From Lachnospiraceae bacterium (GTDB lineage: Bacteria > Bacillota > Clostridia > Lachnospirales > Lachnospiraceae): a stretch of DNA of 40,792 nucleotides. Under the pieces are notes generated by a model. The model had not been told where the DNA came from. It ran no database searches and saw nothing but the letters and a program-made list of their open reading frames with translations. The stretch covers positions 152,661 to 193,452 of the forward strand of contig JAAVIA010000007.1 of assembly GCA_014799405.1 (NCBI GenBank), in the 5' to 3' direction. The position numbers and the translations under genes are program-made. Shown here piece by piece: positions 1 through 7,693 of the stretch (the first letter of the stretch is position 1; every line of letters starts with the position of its first letter).

Positions 1-198
1 AGAGGAAGCGGCGAAACCCTTGCCTGTGGAACCGGAACCTGTGCATCCGTTGTTGCGGCAATTTTAAACGGACTTACGGAGGATGAGGTAACGGTAAAGC
101 TTTTAGGGGGAGAGCTTATAATAAAATGGGACAGGGAAAGTAACAAGGTTTATATGACAGGACCTGCAAGGGTTGTGTTTGATGGTGAAATAGAATAA
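1..198 (+). CDS. dapF: diaminopimelate epimerase, C-terminal part (5' end outside window)
   Basis: The first 65 codons are the tail of DapF, which interconverts LL- and meso-diaminopimelate in the cytoplasm for lysine and peptidoglycan synthesis. The segment [15 protein letters not shown] is visible at once; it carries the second catalytic cysteine (in A-C-G-T-G) and the phosphate-gripping loop of the family. The usual C-terminal ending (M-T-G-P-A-x-x-V-F-x-G) follows before TAA at 196-198. The gene is cut by the window edge, not truncated. It lies 19 bases before dapL, so the two are probably one operon covering consecutive steps. The call is firm because the motif and the neighbour agree. 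Confidence 0.95.
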   Translation, partial: RGSGETLACGTGTCASVVAAILNGLTEDEVTVKLLGGELIIKWDRESNKVYMTGPARVVFDGEIE

Positions 199-217
199 AA
201 ATATGGAGGATTAAGAC

Positions 218-1435
218 ATGTTTAAAGTAAATGAAAACTATTTAAAATTACCGGGAAGCTATTTATTTTCCACAATAGGGAAAAAAGTAAGGGAGTTTCA
301 GGCTGCAAATCTTGACAAGGAGATAATAAGACTTGGAATAGGAGACGTGACCCAGCCACTTGCGCCTGCCATTATAGAGAGGCTTCACAGCGCAGTTGAC
401 GAAATGGGCGCAAAGGAAACATTTAAGGGCTATGCACCTGATCTTGGCTATGAATTTTTAAGAAGCTCAATATCAAAAAATGATTACAAGGCAAGAGGCG
501 TTGACATTGCTATAGATGAAATATTTATAAGTGACGGTGCAAAATGTGATTCAGGAAACATACAGGAAATATTTGCACTTGACAACAAAATAGCCGTCTG
601 TGACCCTGTATACCCTGTTTATGTTGACTCCAACGTAATGGCTGGAAGAACGGGAGAATATGACAGTGAAACGGGACTTTGGAGCAATGTGATATACATG
701 TCATGCAAGGAGGAAAACGGCTTTGCCCCTGAGCTTCCAAATGATACGCCTGACATCATCTATCTCTGTTTTCCAAACAATCCTACGGGAGCAACAATTA
801 AAAAGGAGCAGCTTCAGATGTGGGTTGACTATGCAAACAGGGTTGGTGCGGTAATCATATATGACGCTGCATATGAGGCATACATAAGCGAGGAGGACGT
901 ACCTCACACTATATATGAATGTGACGGAGCAAAGACCTGTGCCATTGAGCTTAGGAGCTTTTCTAAAAATGCAGGCTTTACGGGAACAAGACTTGGTTTT
1001 ACGGTAGTGCCGCACGAGCTTAAGGCGGCAGACGGCACAGCGCTTAATCCTCTCTGGGCCAGACGCCATGGAACAAAATATAATGGTGCGCCATACATCG
1101 TACAGCAGGCAGGTGATGCGGTATATTCTGAGGAAGGAAAGAAACAGACTGCCGAGCAGATAGCATACTACATGAAAAATGCAAAATACATATACAGCGG
1201 GCTTCAGGATGCGGGATATTCCGTTTCAGGCGGAGTGAATGCACCATATATATGGCTTAAAACCCCTGACAACATGACCTCTTGGGATTTCTTTGATTAT
1301 CTTCTTGAGAAGGCAAATGTTGTGGGAACACCGGGCTCGGGCTTTGGACCAAGCGGTGAGGGGTATTTCAGACTAACTGCATTCGGAACCTATGAAAATA
1401 CGGTAAAGGCAATTGAGAGAATAAAGGGAATGTAG
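218..1435 (+). CDS. dapL: LL-diaminopimelate aminotransferase
   Basis: This 405-residue fold-type I PLP enzyme converts tetrahydrodipicolinate directly to LL-diaminopimelate, skipping the succinylase or acetylase branches. The N-terminal pattern ([16 protein letters not shown]) and the segment [11 protein letters not shown] are typical of DapL. FPNNPTGA holds the substrate-carboxylate and cofactor residues, and [15 protein letters not shown] holds the Schiff-base lysine near residue 250. The length matches the family. The ATG is preceded by ATGGAGGAT as ribosome site. Together with dapF upstream this gives the last steps to meso-diaminopimelate. A generic class I/II aminotransferase is the only alternative and is unlikely. 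Confidence 0.95.
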   Translation: MFKVNENYLKLPGSYLFSTIGKKVREFQAANLDKEIIRLGIGDVTQPLAPAIIERLHSAVDEMGAKETFKGYAPDLGYEFLRSSISKNDYKARGVDIAIDEIFISDGAKCDSGNIQEIFALDNKIAVCDPVYPVYVDSNVMAGRTGEYDSETGLWSNVIYMSCKEENGFAPELPNDTPDIIYLCFPNNPTGATIKKEQLQMWVDYANRVGAVIIYDAAYEAYISEEDVPHTIYECDGAKTCAIELRSFSKNAGFTGTRLGFTVVPHELKAADGTALNPLWARRHGTKYNGAPYIVQQAGDAVYSEEGKKQTAEQIAYYMKNAKYIYSGLQDAGYSVSGGVNAPYIWLKTPDNMTSWDFFDYLLEKANVVGTPGSGFGPSGEGYFRLTAFGTYENTVKAIERIKGM

Positions 1436-1479
1436 GAAAATATAGAATGTCTGATGTTCCAAGATAGGAGAGAACATTA

Positions 1480-1554
1480 ATGTTTATAACAGTAAAACAA
1501 GCTGATGCAAGGTGGGGTGTTTCTGAATGCAAAAAAATGCACAAAAAAAACTAA
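1480..1554 (+). pseudogene. 5' remnant of a helix-turn-helix protein gene
   Basis: A ribosome-site-like TAGGAGAG (1466-1473) precedes an ATG that opens a 24-codon frame starting M-F-I-T-V-K-Q-A-D-A-R-W-G-V-S-E and then changing to lysine-rich, meaningless sequence. The beginning resembles small Firmicutes DNA-binding proteins of the MerR/excisionase type, which begin M-x-I-T-V-K-x-A-A-x-x-W-x-I-S-E-R-x-V. The match stops exactly where the next gene's start codon begins (ATG at 1527). This suggests a deletion that joined the front of a regulator gene to the front of the signal-peptide gene. The resemblance is from memory and the stretch is only 16 residues. Confidence 0.5.
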
Positions 1555-3380
1555 TGGCTCTTGTAATGAGCTTTGCTTTGTTCGGCTTGGTGCTTGGCAT
1601 TGACATAAAAAGTGAAGCAAAAGAAGCATTATAGACACAGCTTGTTTCAGAGGACAATACGGAAATTGAGGGAAATCAGAATACTATTTATGACGGAAAA
1701 GATTACAGCGCAGTGTATGATTACGAATATTATATAAGTAAATATGCTGATTTAAAAAAGATTTATGGTAATGATGAAAAGGCGGTCTTGAAGCACTTTG
1801 TCAATTATGGAATGAAAGAAGGCAGACAGGCGAAAGAAACCTTTGACGTAAAATCATATAAAAACAGATACAGGGATTTAAGAAATGCATATGGAAATAA
1901 TTTAAAAATGTATTATATGCATTATATAAATTACGGACAAAGGGAGGGAAGAAAGGCAACGGGGCCTGTTGAAATACAGAATCCTGTAACAGTATATAAT
2001 GGCATTGATTACAGTGCAGTATATGATTATAACTATTACATAAACAAATATGCAGATTTGAAGAAGACATCTGACGGCGATGATGTTGCGTTGCTAAAGC
2101 ATTTCGTAAATTGTGGAATGAAGGAGGGCAGACAGGCAAAGGAAAGCTTTGATGTAAAGTCATATAGAAGCAAATATCAGGATTTGAGAATTGCCTATGG
2201 TACGGACTTGAAAAAATACTATCTGCACTACATTAACTATGGTGTAAGGGAAGGTAGACAGGCAACTGGAACTGTAAGCATACAAAATCCTGTAACTGTA
2301 TATAATGGCATTGATTACAGTGCAGTATATGATTATAACTATTACATAAACAAATATGCAGATTTGAAGAAGACATATGACGGCGATGATGTTGCGTTGC
2401 TAAAGCATTTTGTAAATTACGGAATGAGAGAGAGCAGACAAGCGAAGGAAACCTTTAATGTTTCGTATTATAAAGGCAATTATGCTGATTTGCAAAATGC
2501 ATATGGAAACAACTTAAAGGACTATTATATGCATTATATTAGATATGGACAGAATGAAAGACGAGAAGCTGTGGCAAATCTAAAGTGGGTGTTAAAACAG
2601 TATGCGGATGACAGCGGACGGCAGGGAATGTTTTATACATTGAAGAATACTACTGATGGTACGTTAATTATAATCGATGGAGGAAATCCGGAAAATGAGG
2701 AGCAGGTGCGTAGAATTATTATGCAAGAGGGAGGTGTTGTGACGGCATGGTTTTTAACCCATTATCATCCGGACCATATCGGTGCATTTAACGCAATTTA
2801 TCACAACCCTAAAGGTATTGTTATTAATTCGATATATGCAACTCCATATAATCAGGAGTTATTTACATCAATTGCTCAATATTGGGATGGGATTGAGTCT
2901 TTTGAGACTTTTGTTGAGGCAACGGCAGAAGATGCTCGTGTTAATTATATTAAGAGAGATTTTGTGTTTAAGTATAAGGATATGAGTATTACATTTTTTA
3001 ATTGCTTTGATAATCTGGTGTTAGAACAAGTGAATGTCGACATCCTTAATAATGCATCGTTAGTGTTTAAGGTAGAAACAGAGAAAAATAGCATATTGTT
3101 TTGTGGAGATTGTCATGGCAATAGAATGGCGGATTTGTTAATAAATCGATATGGTGTGAGGCTGCGGGCAGATTATGTTCAGTTGGGGCACCATGGAAAT
3201 GCTTCGCTCCCGACACGATTTTATGACATGGTTCAGCCTGACGCAGTATTTTTTGATGCGCCAAAATGGTTAATGTCAGGAGAAAAATATGATGCAAAAG
3301 AGCTGGCGGATTATTTCAGAAAACAGGGTATTTCTTGTTATGATTATACTACTCCTCCGAATTGTATACTTCTTTATTAA
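1527..3380 (+). pseudogene. repeat-bearing secreted metallo-beta-lactamase-fold hydrolase, interrupted by TAG after the signal peptide
   Basis: The frame starting at 1527 encodes a 35-residue signal-peptide-like segment (MALVMSFALFGLVLG core, then S-E-A-K). It closely resembles the start of the gene at 4322. An in-frame TAG at 1632-1634 then interrupts it. The same frame continues without another stop to 3380: T-Q-L-V-S-E-D-N-T-E-I-E (paralogue: S-Q-L-V-S-E-D-E-T-E-I-E), three double-repeat units, and an MBL domain. That domain shows THYHPDH near 2757, CGDCHG near 3103 and L-G-H-H-G-N near 3184, the metal-ligand pattern of the superfamily, so the enzyme part looks intact. Translation could restart at GTG 1713, but the product would lack a signal peptide. 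The gene also appears to have lost its own ribosome site at the scar just upstream. I call it a recent pseudogene; suppression of the amber codon is a less likely alternative. Confidence 0.75.
1713..2574 (+). repeat. three tandem double-repeat units in the MBL gene
   Basis: There are three units of about 306 bases (102 codons). Each is an A half (YDYxYYINKYADLKK then H-F-V-N-Y-G-M-K-E-G-R-Q-A) and a B half (S-Y-x-x-x-Y-x-D-L then H-Y-I-N-Y-G-x-x-E-G-R). The stretch 1980-2119 recurs 306 bases downstream (2286-2425) with only a handful of differences, which points to recent duplication or conversion. The repeats are N-terminal to the enzyme domain here; in the other family members they follow the first catalytic domain. 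Confidence 0.9.
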
Positions 3381-3487
3381 CGTATTGAAATATGATACTA
3401 AATCCTAAAGAAAGAGGTAGAGTAATCATCTATAAATATACAAATGTTAAAAAAATGTTAAATTAATTAAAAAAATATTAATTTTTG

Positions 3488-3516
3488 TTGCATTAAAATT
3501 AAATATATGCTACAAT
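3488..3516 (+). promoter_or_regulatory. sigma-A-type promoter for the secreted protein at 3584
   Basis: TTGCAT (3488-3493), a 17-base spacer and TACAAT (3511-3516) lie about 70 bases before the start codon in a very AT-rich intergenic stretch. Spacing is ideal and the -10 has five of six consensus bases. No terminator for the preceding gene was recognised. Confidence 0.65.
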
Positions 3517-3583
3517 CCCATTTTGTGTGCGTGCAAAACATTAAGAACAATTTAAAAGCACATGAAAGATGAGGAGAATTAGC

Positions 3584-4225
3584 ATGTTTAAAAGATTAAA
3601 AAAGCAAATATACATAACATTCTTAGGCATTGCGATGCTTAGTGGAGTGTTCTTGACAGGAAAAGAAGCAAGGGCAGAGGAAAATTCACAGTCTGACAGT
3701 ACGTCAAACGAAGTAACGGTAGAGGTAACAGGTATCACATGCAACATAACAGAAGCAGGACCTTATGCGGTCGGATGTGCATTTGGTGTGTGTGGCGAGG
3801 ATTTGGACCCATTGGGTTTTTCCACAATATCAGCTGAGGAGGCATATGAGAGGATGATTGTCTTGGAGGATGAGTACCCTACCGGTACCTCTTGGACAAA
3901 TGTCAATTCATATGCATGGAGCTGCGGATGGTCTGCATCGGGCTGTATGGGCTTTGCACATATGATAAGCGATGCCGCATTTGGAAATGCTGACTTTCGC
4001 ACAATAGAAAATGACGGCAGCGGAAACATGTATGACAAAATTAAGGTTGGAGATGTTGTAAGAACTGATTACAACAGCCACTCCGTAATCGTCCTTGAAA
4101 AAAACAGCGACTATATAGTTGTTGCCGAGGGAAACTGGGGCGGTCAGGTTGTATGGGGAAGAACCATATCAAAGGAAAAGATAAACAGTGACTGTGCTTA
4201 TATTGAGACAAGATATGGAAGATAG
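3584..4225 (+). CDS. secreted papain-fold-like (CHAP/NlpC-type) protein without repeats
   Basis: This is a 213-residue exported protein. The signal peptide has a basic start (M-F-K-R-L-K-K), a hydrophobic core and an A-R-A cleavage site near residue 31. The mature part carries G-C-M-G-F-A-H-M-I-S-D-A-A-F-G with a candidate nucleophile Cys121, then H-S-V-I-V-L-E-K with candidate His166, then V-A-E-G-N. This Cys/His order fits CHAP or NlpC/P60-like cysteine hydrolases, but the exact family is uncharacterised as far as I know. ATG 3584 is chosen over 3569 because GAGGAG sits seven bases before it and the signal peptide then begins correctly. It is a close paralogue of the N-terminal domain of the next gene. 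Peptidoglycan or peptide-amide cleavage is inferred only. Confidence 0.7.
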   Translation: MFKRLKKQIYITFLGIAMLSGVFLTGKEARAEENSQSDSTSNEVTVEVTGITCNITEAGPYAVGCAFGVCGEDLDPLGFSTISAEEAYERMIVLEDEYPTGTSWTNVNSYAWSCGWSASGCMGFAHMISDAAFGNADFRTIENDGSGNMYDKIKVGDVVRTDYNSHSVIVLEKNSDYIVVAEGNWGGQVVWGRTISKEKINSDCAYIETRYGR

Positions 4226-4254
4226 TTGCATAATCAATAAGAATATGTTAAGAT
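4226..4254 (+). promoter_or_regulatory. possible promoter for the gene at 4322
   Basis: TTGCAT (4226-4231), 17 bases and TAAGAT (4249-4254) begin immediately after the upstream stop codon. The -35 hexamer equals that of the promoter at 3488, while the -10 matches four of six bases. Read-through from the upstream gene is also possible. Confidence 0.45.
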
Positions 4255-4321
4255 TGTGTTACAAATTAGTGATAAAGGCTTAAATAAACAATTCTGATAA
4301 ACCTATAAAAGGAGAAAGACC

Positions 4322-6118
4322 ATGAGAAAAAATGTAAGCAAAAGATTATGCGCTCTTGTAATGAGCTTTTCTTTATTTGGCTCAGTTTTTTTTACTGAAA
4401 TCCCAAGCGAAGCAAAAGTAGTAAATTCACAGCTTGTTTCAGAAGACGAAACGGAAATTGAGGAAAAATCTCTTGTACAGGCAGGGTATTCGACCATATC
4501 ATCAGATGAGGCATATGATAAAATTGTAGCAATGAAAGCAAAATACCCTGTGGGAACAACATGGACAAATGGCAATACATATGCATGGGAGTGCGGATGG
4601 AGTGCAGCAGGCTGTATGGGCTTTGCACATATGATGAGCGATGCTGCATTTGGCACAAAACAAACAACCGGTGTTGTTACAGGATTCAGAACAATACTTC
4701 CTTCTGAAGTGGACAATATATATGATATAATCAGAATTGGCGATGTAGTTAGGGTTCCAAGCAACCATTCCGTTGTCGTGCTTGAAAAGCATTCTGACTA
4801 TATTGTTATATGCGAGGGTAATGCCAGCGGAACGGTAAAATGGGGCACGATAATATCAAAGGATACAATACTCAATCAGTGTACATATATTGAGACCAGA
4901 TATGATGCAGATGCTGTTACCATGTCTGTCGATTCAAGGGAGATAACCGTGGATAAGGATGATACATATAAGCTTGAAGCTGTTATAACTCCCGTAAATT
5001 CCGATGCGGTAATTGAATGGTCATCAAGCAATCCTGAGGTGGCAGAGGTGGCAGAGGATGGAACCGTAACGGGAAAGAGTGCAGGATATGCAATCATAAC
5101 AGCTAAGTACAAGGAGCTTGGCATTAGTGCTTCATGTACGGTTGAGTGTATAGAGGAAGAACACATTCCGATTACTATTTATGAGGGAAAAGATTACAGC
5201 GCAGTGTATGATTATGATTACTATATCAATAAATATGCGGATTTAAAAAAGGCTTTTGGTGATGATGAAAAGGCGGCTTTAAGGCATTTTGTAAATAGCG
5301 GAATGAGAGAAGGACGCCAGGCAATTGAAGACTTCAACGTACAGTTTTATAAAAACAAATACGCTGACTTGCAAAATGCATTTGGAAATGATTTGAAGCT
5401 ATACTATACACATTATATTAATTATGGTAAAAGAGAAGGACGAATAGCGGCAGGGGTTGTGGAAAATCCAGCACAGACAACGCCGTCAGAAAATCCTGAA
5501 AACCCTGAAGAACCGACATATACAAATGTATATGACGGCGTTGATTACAGTGCAGTGTATGATTATGAATATTATATGAATAAATATGCCGATTTAAAGA
5601 ATGCATTTGAAGGTGATGATGAGGCAGCGATAAAGCATTTTGTTAATTATGGAATGAAAGAGGGCAGACAGGCAAAGGAGACCTTTGACGTAAAATCATA
5701 TAAAAACAGATATAAGGATTTAAGAAATGTATATGGCAGCAATTTGAAAATGTATTATATACATTATGTCAACTACGGACAAAGGGAAGGACGAAAGGCA
5801 ACGGGAGTCGTTGAGATACAGGACCCTGTAACGGTATATGACGGCATTGATTACAGTGTGGTGTATGATTATAAATATTATATAAATAAATATGCCGATT
5901 TAAAGAATGCATTTGAAGGTGATGATGAGGCGGCGATAAAGCATTTTGTCAATTATGGAATGAGAGAGGGTAGGCAGGCGAAGGAGACCTTTAATGTTTC
6001 GTATTATAAAGACAAATATGCTGATTTGCAAAATGCATATGGAAGCGATTTAAAGGGCTATTATATGCATTATATAAGATACGGACAGAATGAAGGCCGA
6101 GAAGCCGTGACAAAATAA
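4322..6118 (+). CDS. secreted papain-fold-like protein with Ig-like domain and three double repeats
   Basis: This is a 598-residue exported protein. Residues 1-32 are a signal peptide ending S-E-A-K. Residues about 55-190 are the same Cys/His domain as the upstream gene, with G-C-M-G-F-A-H (Cys98) and N-H-S-V-V-V (His149). Residues about 196-280 form a bacterial Ig-like group 2 domain, recognised by W-S-S-S-N-P-E-V-A-E-V, D-G-T-V-T-G-K and G-Y-A-I-I-T-A. Three double-repeat units follow, with a proline-rich linker (P-S-E-N-P-E-N-P-E-E-P) between units one and two. The start has AAAGGAGAAAGACC before ATG. The layout suggests a wall or peptide hydrolase displayed by its repeat region. The catalytic activity is inferred from residue order, not from a named family. 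Confidence 0.75.
   Translation: MRKNVSKRLCALVMSFSLFGSVFFTEIPSEAKVVNSQLVSEDETEIEEKSLVQAGYSTISSDEAYDKIVAMKAKYPVGTTWTNGNTYAWECGWSAAGCMGFAHMMSDAAFGTKQTTGVVTGFRTILPSEVDNIYDIIRIGDVVRVPSNHSVVVLEKHSDYIVICEGNASGTVKWGTIISKDTILNQCTYIETRYDADAVTMSVDSREITVDKDDTYKLEAVITPVNSDAVIEWSSSNPEVAEVAEDGTVTGKSAGYAIITAKYKELGISASCTVECIEEEHIPITIYEGKDYSAVYDYDYYINKYADLKKAFGDDEKAALRHFVNSGMREGRQAIEDFNVQFYKNKYADLQNAFGNDLKLYYTHYINYGKREGRIAAGVVENPAQTTPSENPENPEEPTYTNVYDGVDYSAVYDYEYYMNKYADLKNAFEGDDEAAIKHFVNYGMKEGRQAKETFDVKSYKNRYKDLRNVYGSNLKMYYIHYVNYGQREGRKATGVVEIQDPVTVYDGIDYSVVYDYKYYINKYADLKNAFEGDDEAAIKHFVNYGMREGRQAKETFNVSYYKDKYADLQNAYGSDLKGYYMHYIRYGQNEGREAVTK
5207..6115 (+). repeat. three tandem double-repeat units in the gene at 4322
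   Basis: These are the same A/B half-repeats as in the MBL gene. The last half-repeat (M-H-Y-I-R-Y-G-Q-N-E-G-R-E-A-V) matches the terminal half-repeat of the MBL gene better than its own inner copies. The middle B half is nearly the same as the first B half of the MBL gene. This is mosaic exchange between neighbours. Confidence 0.9.
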
Positions 6119-6143
6119 TAATTTTAACGTACATAAATCATTA

Positions 6144-6176
6144 AGCGGAGGATGATTTAATCTGTCCTCTGCTTTT
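6144..6176 (+). terminator. rho-independent terminator
   Basis: AGCGGAGGA (6144-6152) and TCCTCTGCT (6165-6173) form a nine-pair stem with one G-T wobble and a 12-base loop, followed by TTT. It lies just after the stop of the secreted protein gene and separates it from the export cluster. Confidence 0.7.
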
Positions 6177-6230
6177 GCTATACATATTAGTTCAAGTTTT
6201 GTTTATAAAAAATAACAATTTTGTATATTA

Positions 6231-6259
6231 TTGCAGAAACACACACAATATGGTAATAT
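6231..6259 (+). promoter_or_regulatory. promoter for the polysaccharide export cluster
   Basis: TTGCAG (6231-6236), 17 bases and TAATAT (6254-6259) lie 37 bases before the preferred start codon and downstream of the terminator. No operator or riboswitch-like structure was recognised. The absence of a clear terminator for many kilobases suggests this promoter could drive several genes. Confidence 0.55.
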
Positions 6260-6295
6260 GACGTGAGATTAAAGGGAAATAATGGGAGAAGGATA

Positions 6296-7684
6296 ATGAG
6301 CAGAAAGCGAATTGTCATAAAGGCTTTTTTTGTCATTTTAATCATTGTGGCAAATATTTATGTTTTTTTTAATATAAAATACGATGTACGACAAAACACG
6401 GATGTTAGCTTAAACATAAATTTAAAGGCAGAAAAAAACTTTGATTTACAGCTATACTATTCAAGTGATGGGGATTTTTCTGAACAACAGTCTCAAATAA
6501 AAAAATACAGTGCGGAAAAACCGGATGAAAAATTTGAATATGAAATATTTTTAAATACGCCATATATCAGAATGGATTTTGGGGATTCTAAAAACAATAT
6601 AGAAATATCAAATATATATTATGAATGTAAATTTGGAAGAAAAGAAATAGATATAAAAGAAATATCAGGTAACAAAAATACAAATGATATTTCTGTTACA
6701 GATACAAATAACAATGTAGTCGTTGTAAGTGCGGTAGAGCATGATCCTTATATGGTACTTCAATTGGACTTTTCGGACTTTGAAAATGACATAGAAGCAC
6801 AGAATAGAAAAATATCAATAATATTGGATATTGTCATATGTCTTATTATTGATTTAGCAGCGCTTTTAATATATAAAAGAATAAATTTATTAATAGAAAT
6901 CTGTGGTGAATTTTTTAGAGAAAGAGGACTTATATGGAGTCTTTCTAAAAATGACTTTAAAACAAAATTTGCAGGTTCATATCTTGGAATAGTATGGGCG
7001 TTTGTACAGCCTGTAGTGACGGTGCTTGTATATTGGTTCGTATTTCAGGTGGGGCTGCGTGCATCGAGAACAAGCAATCACCCTTTTGTTCTTTGGCTTA
7101 TGGCGGGAATAGTGCCATGGTTCTTCTTTTCCGAGGCTTTAAGCGGGGGTACAAACGCACTTATAGAATATAGCTACCTTGTAAAAAAGGTTGTGTTTAA
7201 AATTGATATACTTCCTATGGTAAAGAGTGTATCCTCCTTATTTGTACATTTATTTTTTATAATGTTTGTGAGTATTTTATGCTGGTGCTATGGATATACG
7301 CCGGGAATCCATTCGTTACAGCTTATATATTATGTGGTTTGTAATTTCGTTTTGGTGCTCGGTTTGGTTTATATGACGTCTGCCGTAGTTGTTTTCTTCA
7401 AAGATTTATCACAGATAATTAATATCATATTACAGGTAGGTATATGGATGACACCGATAATGTGGGATGCAAACATACTGGGTTCAGGCGTGTTGCGATT
7501 CATTTTTAAGCTAAACCCTATGTATTATATTGTTGACGGCTTCAGGGATGCACTGCTTGGTGATTCGTGGCTTGGTGATAAGGTAATGTGGACGATATAT
7601 TTTTGGGTGCTTGTAGCAGGTATATTTATGGCGGGAGCTACAGTATTCAGAAAGCTCAAAATACATTTTGCAGATGTGCTTTAG
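6296..7684 (+). CDS. ABC-2 type polysaccharide export permease with extra N-terminal extracytoplasmic domain (Wzm-like)
   Basis: This protein of about 462 residues sits in the cytoplasmic membrane and forms the channel that exports a lipid-linked polymer. The C-terminal 260 residues are a standard Wzm/TagG permease: L-I-W-S-L-S-K-N-D-F-K-T-K-F-A-G-S-Y-L-G-I-V-W-A-F, then six hydrophobic segments, with F-R-L-N-P-M-type sequence (K-L-N-P-M-Y-Y-I-V-D-G-F-R). The front is unusual: a membrane segment near residues 8-26, about 140 polar beta-rich residues, then another membrane segment near 175-195. This makes it nearly twice the normal length of about 260-280. ATG 6296 is preferred over GTG 6263 because GGAGAAGGATA precedes it. 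The partner ATPase follows after nine bases. Confidence 0.85.
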   Translation: MSRKRIVIKAFFVILIIVANIYVFFNIKYDVRQNTDVSLNINLKAEKNFDLQLYYSSDGDFSEQQSQIKKYSAEKPDEKFEYEIFLNTPYIRMDFGDSKNNIEISNIYYECKFGRKEIDIKEISGNKNTNDISVTDTNNNVVVVSAVEHDPYMVLQLDFSDFENDIEAQNRKISIILDIVICLIIDLAALLIYKRINLLIEICGEFFRERGLIWSLSKNDFKTKFAGSYLGIVWAFVQPVVTVLVYWFVFQVGLRASRTSNHPFVLWLMAGIVPWFFFSEALSGGTNALIEYSYLVKKVVFKIDILPMVKSVSSLFVHLFFIMFVSILCWCYGYTPGIHSLQLIYYVVCNFVLVLGLVYMTSAVVVFFKDLSQIINIILQVGIWMTPIMWDANILGSGVLRFIFKLNPMYYIVDGFRDALLGDSWLGDKVMWTIYFWVLVAGIFMAGATVFRKLKIHFADVL

Positions 7685-7693
7685 GAGGAACAA

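Noticed and set aside
1632..1634. TAG read as pyrrolysine or programmed readthrough
   Set aside because: It lies in the post-cleavage linker, where no special residue is needed. No stem-loop was recognised, and the paralogue has an ordinary residue there.
1801..2163. Long minus-strand frames opposite the repeats and other genes
   Set aside because: They mirror low-complexity or repeat coding on the plus strand, lack ribosome sites and recognisable motifs, and sit inside well-supported genes.
1713..2574. Regularly spaced repeats as a CRISPR array or rRNA-like repeat
   Set aside because: The period is about 306 bases, the repeats are coding in one frame, and both halves align at protein level. 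There are no short palindromic repeats with unique spacers.
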